Origin: Gymnodinialimonas ulvae
GTDB lineage: Bacteria > Pseudomonadota > Alphaproteobacteria > Rhodobacterales > Rhodobacteraceae
NCBI RefSeq assembly: GCF_037543845.1
Contig: NZ_JBBIFX010000003.1
Span: 186,001-250,000 of the forward strand
Direction of reading: 5' to 3'
DNA: 64,000 bases
Part shown: piece after piece, positions 8,095 to 16,491 of the stretch
Layout: each line of letters starts with the position of its first letter
Position numbering within the stretch: the stretch's first letter is position 1
Made by a program: the position numbers and the translations under genes
Notes under the pieces: generated by a model
Databases searched by the model: none
Told to the model about the DNA's origin: nothing
What the model saw: only the letters and a program-made list of their open reading frames with translations

Positions 8095-9276
8095 TCACAG
8101 CGCGCGTTTGATCGCCTCCACCAGATCCGTCTGTTCCCACGAGAACCCGCCATCGGCCTCGGGCGCGCGGCCGAAATGGCCGTAGGCTGCGGTGCGTTGA
8201 TAGATCGGTTTGTTGAGGCTGAGGTGTGTGCGGATGCCGCGCGGGGTGAGGTCCATCACCTGCCCCAGCGCGGTCTCGATCTCGGCCTCGTGGGCTTTGC
8301 CCGTGCCATGGGTGTCGCAATAGATCGACAACGGCTTGGCCACGCCGATCGCATAGCTGAGCTGAATGGTGCAGCGATGCGCGAGGCCGGAGGCGACCAC
8401 ATTCTTGGCAAGGTAGCGCGCGGCATAGGCGGCCGAACGGTCCACCTTGGTCGGATCCTTGCCGGAAAACGCGCCACCGCCGTGGGGAGCCGCGCCACCA
8501 TAAGTGTCCACGATGATCTTGCGGCCCGTCAGGCCCGCGTCGCCGTCCGGCCCGCCGATCACGAATTTGCCGGTCGGGTTCACATGCCATTCGGTGTCGC
8601 CGGTGATCCAGCCAGCGGGCAGCTCTTCGCGGATATAGGGCTCCACGATGGCGCGCACGTCGTCGGAGGACAGGGTGTCGTCAAGGTGTTGGGTGGACAG
8701 GACGATGGAGGTCACGCCGACCGGTTTGCCGTTCTCATAGCGCACCGAAAGCTGCGATTTGGCATCGGGGCCAAGCGCGGGTTCGGCCCCGGATTTGCGC
8801 ACCTCGGCCAGCCGTTTGAGCACAGCATGGGCGTAATGGATCGGGGCGGGCATGAGTTCGGGCGTCTCGTTGACGGCATAGCCGAACATGATCCCCTGAT
8901 CGCCCGCGCCTTCGTCCTTGTTCTCGGCGGCGTCCACGCCTTGTGCGATATGGGCGGATTGTTCGTGCAGCAGGTTGGTGATCTCCACGGTTTCGTGGTG
9001 GAATTTGTCCTGCTCGTAGCCGATGTCGCGGATACAATCGCGCGCGATGGCGTCGATGCGGCCCATGTATTCTTTCAGCTTGTCCTGATCGCTCAGGCCA
9101 ACCTCACCGCCGATGACCACACGGTTGGTGGTGGCGAAGGTCTCGGCCGCGACGCGCGCCTCGGGCTCCTCCGACAGGAACGCATCAAGGACCGCGTCCG
9201 AGATCCGATCACATACTTTGTCCGGGTGGCCTTCGGAAACGGATTCCGAGGTGAAGAGGTAGTTATCGCGCGCCAT
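8095..9276 (-). CDS. metK: S-adenosylmethionine synthetase
   Basis: Makes SAM from methionine and ATP. 393 residues, the normal length. The N-terminus SESVSEGHPDKVCDRISDAVLD carries the ATP-binding signature, GDQGIMFGYA is the methionine/ATP loop, and the phosphate loop GGGAFSGKDPTKVDRS is intact. The enzyme is cytoplasmic and tetrameric. An SAM/SAH riboswitch overlaps its ribosome-binding site immediately upstream, giving feedback by its own product. The adjacent downstream trmB consumes SAM. Confidence 0.97.
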   Translation of the reverse strand: MARDNYLFTSESVSEGHPDKVCDRISDAVLDAFLSEEPEARVAAETFATTNRVVIGGEVGLSDQDKLKEYMGRIDAIARDCIRDIGYEQDKFHHETVEITNLLHEQSAHIAQGVDAAENKDEGAGDQGIMFGYAVNETPELMPAPIHYAHAVLKRLAEVRKSGAEPALGPDAKSQLSVRYENGKPVGVTSIVLSTQHLDDTLSSDDVRAIVEPYIREELPAGWITGDTEWHVNPTGKFVIGGPDGDAGLTGRKIIVDTYGGAAPHGGGAFSGKDPTKVDRSAAYAARYLAKNVVASGLAHRCTIQLSYAIGVAKPLSIYCDTHGTGKAHEAEIETALGQVMDLTPRGIRTHLSLNKPIYQRTAAYGHFGRAPEADGGFSWEQTDLVEAIKRAL

Positions 9277-9282
9277 GGGGAA

Positions 9283-9327
9283 TGCTCCAATGTGAGTGCC
9301 GCCCCACGTCAGGAAGCCGTTGTGGGG
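9283..9327 (-). ncRNA. SAM/SAH riboswitch in the metK leader
   Basis: Read on the reverse strand, the stem CCCCAC...GTGGGG encloses AACGGCTTCCTGAC. After a short linker comes CATTGGAGCA, six bases before the metK ATG. This matches, from memory, the small H-type pseudoknot class known in Rhodobacterales upstream of metK: CAC AACGGCTTCCTG(A/G)C GTG followed by ATTGGAGCA. The GGAG inside the last element is the ribosome-binding site, so ligand binding would hide it and block translation. Six-base-pair stem, 14-base loop, element length 45 nt. Confidence 0.92.
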
Positions 9328-9360
9328 TTCGCCGGGGCTTACGCCCCTTTTCCGGTCGGT

Positions 9361-10866
9361 TCAATGGGCGTTGCGCCGGCGGGTCACAAGCAGACCCGTG
9401 ATTGCAACGAGCACCGCCAGCACAAGTGCGGGCAAATCGCCGGTGCGCGCATAGAGCGTCGGCGGCAGCGCGGCGGGCAGCGGCGCATCAATCACGCCGT
9501 CCACATCCATCGGCAAAGCCTCCACCACGCGGCCACGCGCATCGATGACGGCGGATATCCCGGTATTCGCGGCTCGGATCAGTGGCAGCCCTTGTTCGGC
9601 GGCGCGCAATTGCGCCAACGCCAGATGCTGATGCGGCATCGCGAAACTGCCGAACCAGGCGTCATTGGTGACCTGAACCATCCAATCCGGCCGCTCCACA
9701 CGGCGGACATAATGCGGAAAAATCGCTTCGTAGCAGATCATCGGAAAGGCCCGACCCAAGGGCCCAAGGTCCACAACGCCCGGCCCATTGCCGGGGTGGT
9801 ACCCGCCCGCCAATTGCTGCGCCAAACCGGCGAGACCCAGATCATCGGCAACACCCCGCAGCGGCATGTATTCCCCGAAGGGCACCAGGTGGTGCTTGTC
9901 ATAAACCTGCACGACCTCTCCGGTGTCGGCCAGATGGGCGAGGATATTGCGCGGCTCGATCCCGGCATAGCGTTGCGCGCCGATCAGCACATCCGCGCCA
10001 CGTGCCGCGGTTGCGATGCGGTCGCGCGCCGCGTCGGAGCGGCGCAGGATCGTGGGCAGGCTGGTTTCCGGCCAGATCACCAGATCGGCAGGCCGGTTCA
10101 TCGCGGTCAACGCAAGGCCCCGCTCGAAGAACACCGGGATCATGGCGGGGTCCCATTTCAACGCCTGCGGGGCGTTGATCTGAACCACGCGGATCAGGGG
10201 CGCGAGAGGCGCGGGCGTCGGCCCCATCCACGGCACAAGGCCCACGGCCAGACCGGCGATCAACGGAAGGCTTGCCAGCCCAGCGCCCCGCCAAAGGTAA
10301 AGCGCCGCAGACAGCGCCGCCGGACCCAGCACCAGAAGCGTCAGCGCCATCGGCCCGCCAAGGGCGGCAAGCGCCAAGGCTTCCGTCCCGACCAACCCAT
10401 GCCCGGGCTGCGCCCAGGGCAGGCCCGACAGAACCCGCCCCCGCAGGGCTTCGGACATCACCAACAGCCCGCAAAAGACGAGAGCACGCGCCGGGCCGGA
10501 CACGCAAACGCGCGCGGCCAACCAGGCGGCCAGCCCCCAAAACGACGCCAAACCGCCCGCCATCAACACAATCGCAAAGGGCGCCATCCACCCATGGGTC
10601 GCGGCGTCCACGAAGAACGGCTGCACGATCCAGTGCATCGCCACACCAAACCACCCGACCCCGGCACACCACCCGAACCACGCGGCGGCGCGGACCTCCG
10701 GCGCGCGGGCGATCAGCGCGCACAGCACCGCAAATGCAGGAAACAGAAGGGGCCAGACCCCGAACGGCGGCAAGGCCAACGCCGCGACCGCGCCACTCAA
10801 AACGGCGAGGAACCGGCCCCGCCACCGCCCGGGCGCCGCCGTGGCGACGCCCGCGCGCGCGCTCAC
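9361..10866 (-). CDS. lnt: Apolipoprotein N-acyltransferase
   Basis: Adds the third acyl chain to lipoproteins in the inner membrane. 501 residues: about six hydrophobic segments in residues 1-210, then a periplasmic nitrilase-like domain, then a C-terminal membrane anchor. Nitrilase-fold markers include DLVIWPETSLP (catalytic Glu), KHHLVPFGEYMP (catalytic Lys region) and PMICYEAIFP (catalytic Cys). The next conserved block is TNDAWFG. Its start overlaps the tlyC stop by four bases. It lies between tlyC and metK, the order usual in this family of bacteria. Confidence 0.95.
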   Translation of the reverse strand: MSARAGVATAAPGRWRGRFLAVLSGAVAALALPPFGVWPLLFPAFAVLCALIARAPEVRAAAWFGWCAGVGWFGVAMHWIVQPFFVDAATHGWMAPFAIVLMAGGLASFWGLAAWLAARVCVSGPARALVFCGLLVMSEALRGRVLSGLPWAQPGHGLVGTEALALAALGGPMALTLLVLGPAALSAALYLWRGAGLASLPLIAGLAVGLVPWMGPTPAPLAPLIRVVQINAPQALKWDPAMIPVFFERGLALTAMNRPADLVIWPETSLPTILRRSDAARDRIATAARGADVLIGAQRYAGIEPRNILAHLADTGEVVQVYDKHHLVPFGEYMPLRGVADDLGLAGLAQQLAGGYHPGNGPGVVDLGPLGRAFPMICYEAIFPHYVRRVERPDWMVQVTNDAWFGSFAMPHQHLALAQLRAAEQGLPLIRAANTGISAVIDARGRVVEALPMDVDGVIDAPLPAALPPTLYARTGDLPALVLAVLVAITGLLVTRRRNAH

Positions 10867-11759
10867 TCCGCCGCCTCTTTCGGCAAGCGGACACGCAAGC
10901 GCTTGATCCGGCGCGGATCAGCGTCGATCACCTCGAACTCCACCCCGGAGGGATGCGGGACAACCTCGCCCCGGGTCGGCACGCGGCCAGAAAGAAGGAA
11001 AACGAGACCGCCAAGCGTATCGACCTCTTCCTCTTCCGCGTCATCGACCAGATCCAAGCCGATCTCGCCTTCGAACTCGTCCAACGGTGCGCGCGCCAGC
11101 GCAAGGAACGCGCCATCCTCTTCGCGCAACCACGGCTGCGCTTCTTCGATGTCGTGTTCGTCCTCGATCTCACCGATCACCTGCTCGATCAAATCCTCGA
11201 TGGTCAAAAGCCCGTCCACACCGCCATATTCGTCGATCACCAAGGCCATATGCGTCCGCTCGGTCTGCATCTTCGTCAGAAGCACGCCGATCGGCATCGA
11301 CGGCGGCACATAGAGCACCGGGCGCAGCACCTCGGACAGGGTGAAATCCTCGCCCTCACCGTTGAAGCCGTGTTTCAACGCGATGTCCTTGAGGTGAACC
11401 AGCCCCGCAGGCTCATCCAGCGTGCCGTCATAGACCGGCAATCGCGTCAGGCCGCTGTCGCGGAACACCTGCACCAGGTCGGACAACGACGCGTCTATGC
11501 CGACCGAGACAATCTCGGCGCGCGGGATCGCGACATCCTCGACCCGCATCTTGCGCAGGTTCGACATCGACGGCAGGGGCGGCCCGAATTGCTGGGGCGC
11601 CTCGCCATGTTCCGTTTGGGGGTCATGGTCAGGCTCTTCGGCGACAGGAGCCGTGCCGAACAGACGTGCAAAAAAGCCCGGCCTTTGGGCCGGCACTTCG
11701 TCGGTCTCGGGGGGCGCGCCACGCGCCGCAGGAGACGACGGATCAGGATTTGAGCTCAT
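10863..11759 (-). CDS. tlyC: Hemolysin/CorC-family CBS-domain protein
   Basis: 298 residues. Two CBS domains (about residues 75-195, with VEDVAIPRAEIVSV opening the first and ALVIDEYGGVDGLLTIEDLIEQVIGEI in the second) are followed by a CorC/HlyC transporter-associated domain at the C-terminus. There is no membrane segment, as in the CorC/YbeX branch linked to ribosome biogenesis and magnesium handling. The N-terminal 40 residues are polar. The start at 11759 has AAAGGAG upstream. Between ybeY and lnt, which is the conserved order. Haemolytic activity should not be inferred from the name. Confidence 0.9.
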   Translation of the reverse strand: MSSNPDPSSPAARGAPPETDEVPAQRPGFFARLFGTAPVAEEPDHDPQTEHGEAPQQFGPPLPSMSNLRKMRVEDVAIPRAEIVSVGIDASLSDLVQVFRDSGLTRLPVYDGTLDEPAGLVHLKDIALKHGFNGEGEDFTLSEVLRPVLYVPPSMPIGVLLTKMQTERTHMALVIDEYGGVDGLLTIEDLIEQVIGEIEDEHDIEEAQPWLREEDGAFLALARAPLDEFEGEIGLDLVDDAEEEEVDTLGGLVFLLSGRVPTRGEVVPHPSGVEFEVIDADPRRIKRLRVRLPKEAAE

Positions 11760-11802
11760 GGCTCCTTTCCAAGAAACAGACCGGGCCGAAATGCCCGTGG
11801 TT

Positions 11803-12300
11803 CTAATATGGGTCAGGGACCCCCAGGCTGGCAAGTATACGTGTTTCAAGCTGCTCCATGAGTGCTGCATCTGCCTCAGTTTGATGGTCAAAGCCAAGGC
11901 AATGCATCAGCCCGTGCACGATCAGATGGGTCGCGTGCTGCACCAGCGGTTTACCGCCTTCGCGGGCCTCGCGCGCGCAGGTGCCATGGGCCAGCGCGAT
12001 ATCCCCAAGCTCGGTCGGGGGGGCGTTCGGGAGGGCTTGCGGCAGATCGGGCATCGCACCGGGCGTGGCGGCGGCGCGGTTCTGCGCAGGCCACGACAGG
12101 ACATTGGTGGGCGTGGGCTTGCCCCGGAAATCGGCATTGAGCGCCGCGATGCGGGTGTCATCGGCGGCCAGCACCGACAGGGCATAGCCGTCCGGATCAA
12201 GCGACAGGGCGGCAAGCGTCGCGCGCGCCGCGTCCTGCACCATGGTCTCGAGCCCGAGCGCGTCCCACGCGGCGTCTTCGATGAGGATGTCGATGTCCAT
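11803..12300 (-). CDS. ybeY: Endoribonuclease / rRNA maturation factor YbeY
   Basis: Single-strand zinc endoribonuclease needed for 16S rRNA 3' maturation and ribosome quality control. 165 residues. The metal site HGLMHCLGFDH lies near residue 128, matching the family motif HGxLHxxGxDH, with the preceding histidine-bearing segment ATHLIVHG. GKPTPTNVLSWP and LGDIALAHGTC are the other conserved blocks. It belongs to the phoH-ybeY-tlyC unit, although a 303-bp gap, unusually long for this block, separates it from phoH. Confidence 0.93.
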   Translation of the reverse strand: MDIDILIEDAAWDALGLETMVQDAARATLAALSLDPDGYALSVLAADDTRIAALNADFRGKPTPTNVLSWPAQNRAAATPGAMPDLPQALPNAPPTELGDIALAHGTCAREAREGGKPLVQHATHLIVHGLMHCLGFDHQTEADAALMEQLETRILASLGVPDPY

Positions 12301-12451
12301 GGCCTGCGCTTAGGCCAAGTCGGGCGTCGGGACAATCGCCCGCCCGCCGACCCGCGCGCACTTGGCTGGCAAGCATTAGGACAATCGTCAAAGTTTTGCC
12401 TCATTGTTGCGCGATTACCGACAAAAACGAAAAAAACGAGGCTGAGCAGAC

Positions 12452-12595
12452 ATGGAACATCTTCCCACGATCCTGATGGAATTTGGCGCATCCATTGCCA
12501 CCATCGTGTCCGAAAACCCGATCCTCTTGGTCGTTGGTATCGGGTTCGCCACCGCAATCTGGCGCTTCAGCGGGCGTCCATCCAAACAGGAATAG
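12452..12595 (+). CDS. Probable 47-residue single-pass membrane peptide
   Basis: In the 303-bp gap between ybeY and phoH, on the opposite strand, ATG at 12452 opens a 47-codon frame ending TAG. The product has an N-terminal amphipathic stretch (MEHLPTILMEFGASIATIV), one hydrophobic helix (NPILLVVGIGFATAIW) and a basic polar tail (RFSGRPSKQE). That topology is typical of small membrane proteins. GAGG lies ten bases upstream. No family recognised. It overlaps no other gene. Coding is likely but not proven; conservation in relatives would decide. Confidence 0.5.
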   Translation: MEHLPTILMEFGASIATIVSENPILLVVGIGFATAIWRFSGRPSKQE

Positions 12596-12603
12596 GCGCC
12601 TGC

Positions 12604-13632
12604 TCAGCCCTGCGGCGCATCTTTGTCGTAGGCTTCGATGATCTTGGCCACCATCGGGTGGCGCACCACGTCTTTCGCGGTGAAATAGTTGAAGCTGATA
12701 CCGCCGGTCCCGTTCAGGATGCGTTCCGCTTCGCTCAATCCGCTGGTCACACCGCGCGGCAGATCCACCTGTGAGCGGTCGCCTGTGATCACCATCCGAC
12801 TGCCTTGACCAAGGCGGGTCAGGAACATCTTCATCTGCATCGACGTGGCATTCTGCGCCTCATCCAGAACCACGAAGGCATTCGACAAGGTGCGCCCGCG
12901 CATGAACGCCAAGGGCGCGATTTCGATGGTCTTTTCCTCAAGCAGCTTGGCCAATTGCTTGCCCGGCAGAAAATCATTCAGCGCGTCGTAAAGCGGCTGC
13001 ATGTAGGGATCGACCTTGTCCTTCATGTCACCGGGCAGGAACCCAAGCCGTTCGCCCGCCTCCACCGCCGGGCGGCTGAGGATGATCTTGTCGACGTGGC
13101 CGCCCATCATCTGGTTCACCGCAACCGCAACCGCAAGATAGGTCTTGCCGGTGCCCGCCGGACCGATCCCGAAGGCCAGCTCGTTCTGGAACAGCGCGCG
13201 CACATAGGCCTGTTGCGCCTGCGTGCGGGGTTCGACGGTTTTCTTGCGGGTGCCAATCTCTAGATCGCCGCCCTTGAACATCTCGATCTGATCGCCGTCC
13301 CGCACACCGGTGCCCCGATCCGATCCATCCAGACGCACGGCCGCATCGATATCGCCGGGCTCCAGCGATTTTCCGGCTTCGACCCGCTCGTAAAGCGACT
13401 GCAACACGTCAACGGCGCGGTCGCGGGCTTCCCCAAGCACGGCCAGCGCATTGCCACGCCGCAGGATGTGAACCGACAGCAAATGCTCGATCTGCGCAAG
13501 GTTGCGGTCGAACTCACCGCACAGCTCGATCAACAGGCGGTTGTCGGGAAATTCGAGGGTGCGTTCGGTGGAATCGCTGGCCACAGGGGTTTCGCTGGAG
13601 GGATCTGGATGGGGCAGCGGATTGATTGCCAA
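12604..13632 (-). CDS. phoH: PhoH-family ATPase
   Basis: PhoH-like P-loop ATPase, probably acting in RNA metabolism next to YbeY. About 342 residues from the chosen start. Walker A FGIGPAGTGKTYLAVA and Walker B NAFVVLDEAQNAT are intact, followed by the sensor region GSRMVITGDRSQVDLP. An N-terminal ~110-residue KH/R3H-like region precedes the ATPase core. I prefer the TTG at 13632, because GGAG stands six bases before it and the product then begins with the usual short leader. An in-frame ATG at 13719 would add 29 residues of low-complexity sequence. Confidence 0.92.
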   Translation of the reverse strand: MAINPLPHPDPSSETPVASDSTERTLEFPDNRLLIELCGEFDRNLAQIEHLLSVHILRRGNALAVLGEARDRAVDVLQSLYERVEAGKSLEPGDIDAAVRLDGSDRGTGVRDGDQIEMFKGGDLEIGTRKKTVEPRTQAQQAYVRALFQNELAFGIGPAGTGKTYLAVAVAVNQMMGGHVDKIILSRPAVEAGERLGFLPGDMKDKVDPYMQPLYDALNDFLPGKQLAKLLEEKTIEIAPLAFMRGRTLSNAFVVLDEAQNATSMQMKMFLTRLGQGSRMVITGDRSQVDLPRGVTSGLSEAERILNGTGGISFNYFTAKDVVRHPMVAKIIEAYDKDAPQG

Positions 13633-13793
13633 GGAAAACTCCGGTCGCTGGCGTCGCCCCGGGCCATCCGAAGCGCCTGAATGGCTTGAGTCTGGCCCCT
13701 CACCCCCCGATTTGTCCACATCCGATCTGCGATTTTAACCAATATTTCGTGGCTCACGCCCCGGTCCAACGCCACACCTGCCATTCGCACAAG

Positions 13794-13820
13794 AAAAAGG
13801 CGGCCCCATGGAGACCGCCC
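13794..13820 (-). terminator. Intrinsic terminator after the lipoprotein gene
   Basis: On the reverse strand a GGCGG...CCGCC stem (13819-13815 with 13803-13799) is followed by five T (13798-13794). It lies 23 bases past the lipoprotein stop and before phoH, so phoH probably has its own promoter. Confidence 0.7.
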
Positions 13821-13842
13821 GTTTCATCACCAAGACCCGCGT

Positions 13843-14205
13843 TCAGTTCAAACGCGGCACGCGATCTTCAATGCCCGGGCTGCCCGAGCTGAAGTCGCCC
13901 ACAACCGACCCCGGAGGCGCAGGTTGCGTGCACACCGGCAGGCCCGAACGCGGATCAAGCCGCCGGGACCAATAGCCTTCCAGCCCGTCGTCGATCATCC
14001 AGATGTGGCAGCCATCGGGATCAATGAAGATCCCGGCCTCCAGCCGCGACAGCGGCCCGCCATCCGTGCCGGTGTCTTCGGCGATGGCCACGACGTTGGG
14101 TTGCCCGGCGGGCGTGTTGTTGCGCACAGCCCCTTCCGAAATGGATTCGACACATCCCGATGCCACAAGGCAGATCGCGAGGATGAATGAAGTTCTCTTT
14201 AGCAT
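13843..14205 (-). CDS. Small lipoprotein sharing a Cys-containing motif with the OmpA-like neighbour
   Basis: 120 residues. A lipoprotein signal, LAICLVASGC, puts the lipidated cysteine at residue 18. Residues ~58-92 contain the block IFIDPDGCHIWMIDDGLEGY and then RSGLPVC. The same arrangement (DPDGC, W, D-G-EGY, R, P-G-PVC) is present in the adjacent OmpA-like protein. The two conserved cysteines could form a disulfide. The function is unknown; a role at the peptidoglycan/outer-membrane interface is inferred only from the partner. Transcribed after the OmpA-like gene with an 17-bp gap. Confidence 0.75.
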   Translation of the reverse strand: MLKRTSFILAICLVASGCVESISEGAVRNNTPAGQPNVVAIAEDTGTDGGPLSRLEAGIFIDPDGCHIWMIDDGLEGYWSRRLDPRSGLPVCTQPAPPGSVVGDFSSGSPGIEDRVPRLN

Positions 14206-14222
14206 GGCCCGTTTCCCTTCAC

Positions 14223-14798
14223 TCAGCGATAGCAGACGATTTCGACACGACGGTTGCGCTGCATGTTTGCGGCACTGTCGTTGGGCGCGATCGGGCGACG
14301 TTCACCATAGCCGATTTCGCGCGCGACGCGGGCCCCGACCGAGCGGGCCACATTGGCCACCGCAGCGGCGCGTCGGTCGCTCAGGCGCATGTTCGACTCG
14401 TCCGAAGCGCGGCTGTCGGTATGGCCGTAAATCGCATAGGCAAAGGCCCCGGCGCTTTGGAAAAACTCCCGCAGATGCGCGCGACCCGACGCCGTCAAAC
14501 GTGCGCTTCCCGTCTGGAACATGGTGTCGGTGTTGGCCACGCCGCAGGGGTTCACGTCCAGGCAGACGGGCATGCCGTTTTCCGGGTTCACCCGCCCCTC
14601 CATGTACCCTTCGATCCCGCCATCCGCGACCCAATGCATGCACCCGTCGGGATCAATCCATATGCCGGGCTGCACCGTTCCGCTTATGATGACCTGATCC
14701 TGGGCCGCCGCCGGGCTCGCCAAGGACACAAACGCCCCCGCAACCAGCGCCGTTGCACCCATCGCACCCGAAAGCGCGCGTGTCAGAGAATTGATCAC
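14223..14798 (-). CDS. OmpA-family outer-membrane/peptidoglycan-binding protein
   Basis: 191 residues from a GTG start at 14798, chosen because GGGGG lies upstream and a clean signal peptide follows (INSLTRALSGAMGATALVAG...SPAAAQ). Mature part: first a ~35-residue block IWIDPDGCMHWVADGGIEGY ... NGMPVC shared with the downstream lipoprotein. Then comes an OmpA C-terminal domain with GHTDSRASDESNMRLSDRRA, in which the D and R bind diaminopimelate of peptidoglycan, and a NRRVEI end. No beta-barrel segment is present, so it is a periplasmic, peptidoglycan-tethering type. Confidence 0.85.
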   Translation of the reverse strand: MINSLTRALSGAMGATALVAGAFVSLASPAAAQDQVIISGTVQPGIWIDPDGCMHWVADGGIEGYMEGRVNPENGMPVCLDVNPCGVANTDTMFQTGSARLTASGRAHLREFFQSAGAFAYAIYGHTDSRASDESNMRLSDRRAAAVANVARSVGARVAREIGYGERRPIAPNDSAANMQRNRRVEIVCYR

Positions 14799-15030
14799 AC
14801 CTACATCCCCCCTTTGTATCCGACCTGTCCGACCCTTCGGCCGCAGATTTTCGTCGGTTGTCTTGCCGTGGCAGCCGTCCGTCCAGGGCCTGGCAGGGCC
14901 GTGATCAAAACCGCCTGTAACCGGGCTACGATACCACCTTAACCGACCTTTGGAAGGCATATTCGCGCAGAGAGCTCCGGAGGCCACCCTGGCGCCTGGC
15001 TGCCTGACCTCGACAAACGGGCGCGACAGC

Positions 15031-16347
15031 TCAGATCAACCGACCGCGCAGGGAATTCGTGCGGCTCTCGACAATCTCCACCGGCGCGATCTGCCCGCGC
15101 AGCTCCGCCGGACCGTCCACATGCACCGCATGGAGGTATTCGGATTTGCCAACCATCTGCCCCGGTTCGCGCCCCGGCTTCTCGAACAGGACTCGCACAT
15201 GGCGGCCCACCATCGCGTCCTGCGTGGCGCGCTGTTGCTCGCCCAGAAGACCCTGCAGACGCTGCAACCTGTCGCTGGCCTCGGCATCCGTCACCTGACC
15301 GTCGCGCTCCATCGCCGGGGTGCCGGGACGGGCGGAGTATTTGAACGAATAGGCGGTGCCGTATCCAACCTGCCGCACCAGATCGAGGGTCTGCTCAAAA
15401 TCCGCCTCGGTCTCGCCGGGAAAGCCCACGATGAAATCGCCCGACAGATGCAGATCGGGCCGCACCGCGCGGATCCGTTCGATCAGGCGGATGTAATCGT
15501 CACGGGTGTGCTTGCGGTTCATCGCCTTCAGGATCTTGTCGGACCCCGCCTGCACCGGAAGATGAAGATAGGGCATCAGCTTGTCGCAATCGGCATGGGC
15601 CGCGATCAGGTCGTCATCCATGTCATTGGGATGCGAGGTGGTGAAGCGGATCCGCTCCAACCCGTCGATCCCGGCCATCTCGCGGATCAGGCGCGCAAGT
15701 CCCCATTCCGCGCCATCCGCACCGGCGCCGTGGTAGGCATTCACGTTCTGCCCCAGAAGCGTGATCTCACGCACGCCGCGCTCTACCAGATCGCGGGCCT
15801 CGCCCAACAGCCGTTCCGCCGACCGGGACACCTCCGCGCCACGCGTGTAGGGCACGACGCAGAATGAGCAGAACTTGTCACAGCCTTCCTGCACCGTCAG
15901 AAATGCGGTCGGGCCGCGCGACGTGCGCAGTTTCGGCAAATGCGCGAACTTGTCCTCTTCGGGAAAGTCGGTATCGAGCGCCTTTTCGCCATTCTCCAGC
16001 GCCTGCACCATCTTCGGGAGGCGGTGGTAGGTTTGCGGGCCCACGACAAGGTCCACCATCGGTTGCCGGCGCATGATCTCTTCGCCCTCGGCCTGCGCCA
16101 CGCAGCCCGCCACCCCGATTTTCAGATCGGGGTTCGCTTCGCGCAACGGACGGAACCGGCCAAGCTCCGAATACACCTTTTCCGCCGCCTTTTCGCGGAT
16201 ATGGCAGGTGTTGAGCAGGATCATATCCGCGCCTTCGGGGCTGTCGACCTGCTCATAGCCCTCGCCGCCGAGGGCTTCGGCCATACGCTCGCTGTCATAG
16301 ACATTCATCTGACAACCATAGGTCTTGACGAAAAGCTTCTTGGTCAT
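15031..16347 (-). CDS. miaB: tRNA-2-methylthio-N6-dimethylallyladenosine synthase
   Basis: Radical-SAM methylthiotransferase modifying A37 of tRNAs reading U-starting codons. 438 residues. The N-terminal domain binds an auxiliary 4Fe-4S cluster through Cys12, Cys48 and Cys82. The radical-SAM motif CDKFCSFC provides Cys156, Cys160 and Cys163. A C-terminal TRAM domain follows (VRVLFEKPGREPGQMVGKSE). The ATG at 16347 gives the standard N-terminus TKKLFVKTYGCQMN; the longer open frame upstream is antisense to the next gene and not real. It opens the leftward block that ends with trmB. Confidence 0.96.
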   Translation of the reverse strand: MTKKLFVKTYGCQMNVYDSERMAEALGGEGYEQVDSPEGADMILLNTCHIREKAAEKVYSELGRFRPLREANPDLKIGVAGCVAQAEGEEIMRRQPMVDLVVGPQTYHRLPKMVQALENGEKALDTDFPEEDKFAHLPKLRTSRGPTAFLTVQEGCDKFCSFCVVPYTRGAEVSRSAERLLGEARDLVERGVREITLLGQNVNAYHGAGADGAEWGLARLIREMAGIDGLERIRFTTSHPNDMDDDLIAAHADCDKLMPYLHLPVQAGSDKILKAMNRKHTRDDYIRLIERIRAVRPDLHLSGDFIVGFPGETEADFEQTLDLVRQVGYGTAYSFKYSARPGTPAMERDGQVTDAEASDRLQRLQGLLGEQQRATQDAMVGRHVRVLFEKPGREPGQMVGKSEYLHAVHVDGPAELRGQIAPVEIVESRTNSLRGRLI

Positions 16348-16491
16348 GGCAAGGGCCACCTTCACGCCGGTAAGGGAAATCTCAACCGCGTCCGTGTATC
16401 CCGCCCCTGCCGGTGCATCAACCGATGCTTCAATTGCAAATCCGCGCCTTCGCGGGCATTTTGGACAAAACAAGCCACGAGCAGGCGGGAA

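Noticed and set aside
9331..9348. GGGGC-TTAC-GCCCC followed by TTTT, resembling a + strand terminator
   Set aside because: No + strand gene ends here. On the reverse strand it is a short GTAA-loop hairpin in the metK leader without a following T run, so no role was assigned.
7423..11313. A very long open frame (about 1,300 codons) on the + strand across trmB, metK and lnt
   Set aside because: It is antisense to three clear housekeeping genes, its product is rich in Arg/Gln/His low-complexity sequence and matches no family. High GC content makes such mirror frames common.
12604..13719. ATG start of phoH at 13719
   Set aside because: The 29 extra residues are Gly/Ser/Arg-rich, and no ribosome site precedes the ATG, whereas TTG 13632 has GGAG at good spacing. 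It remains possible.
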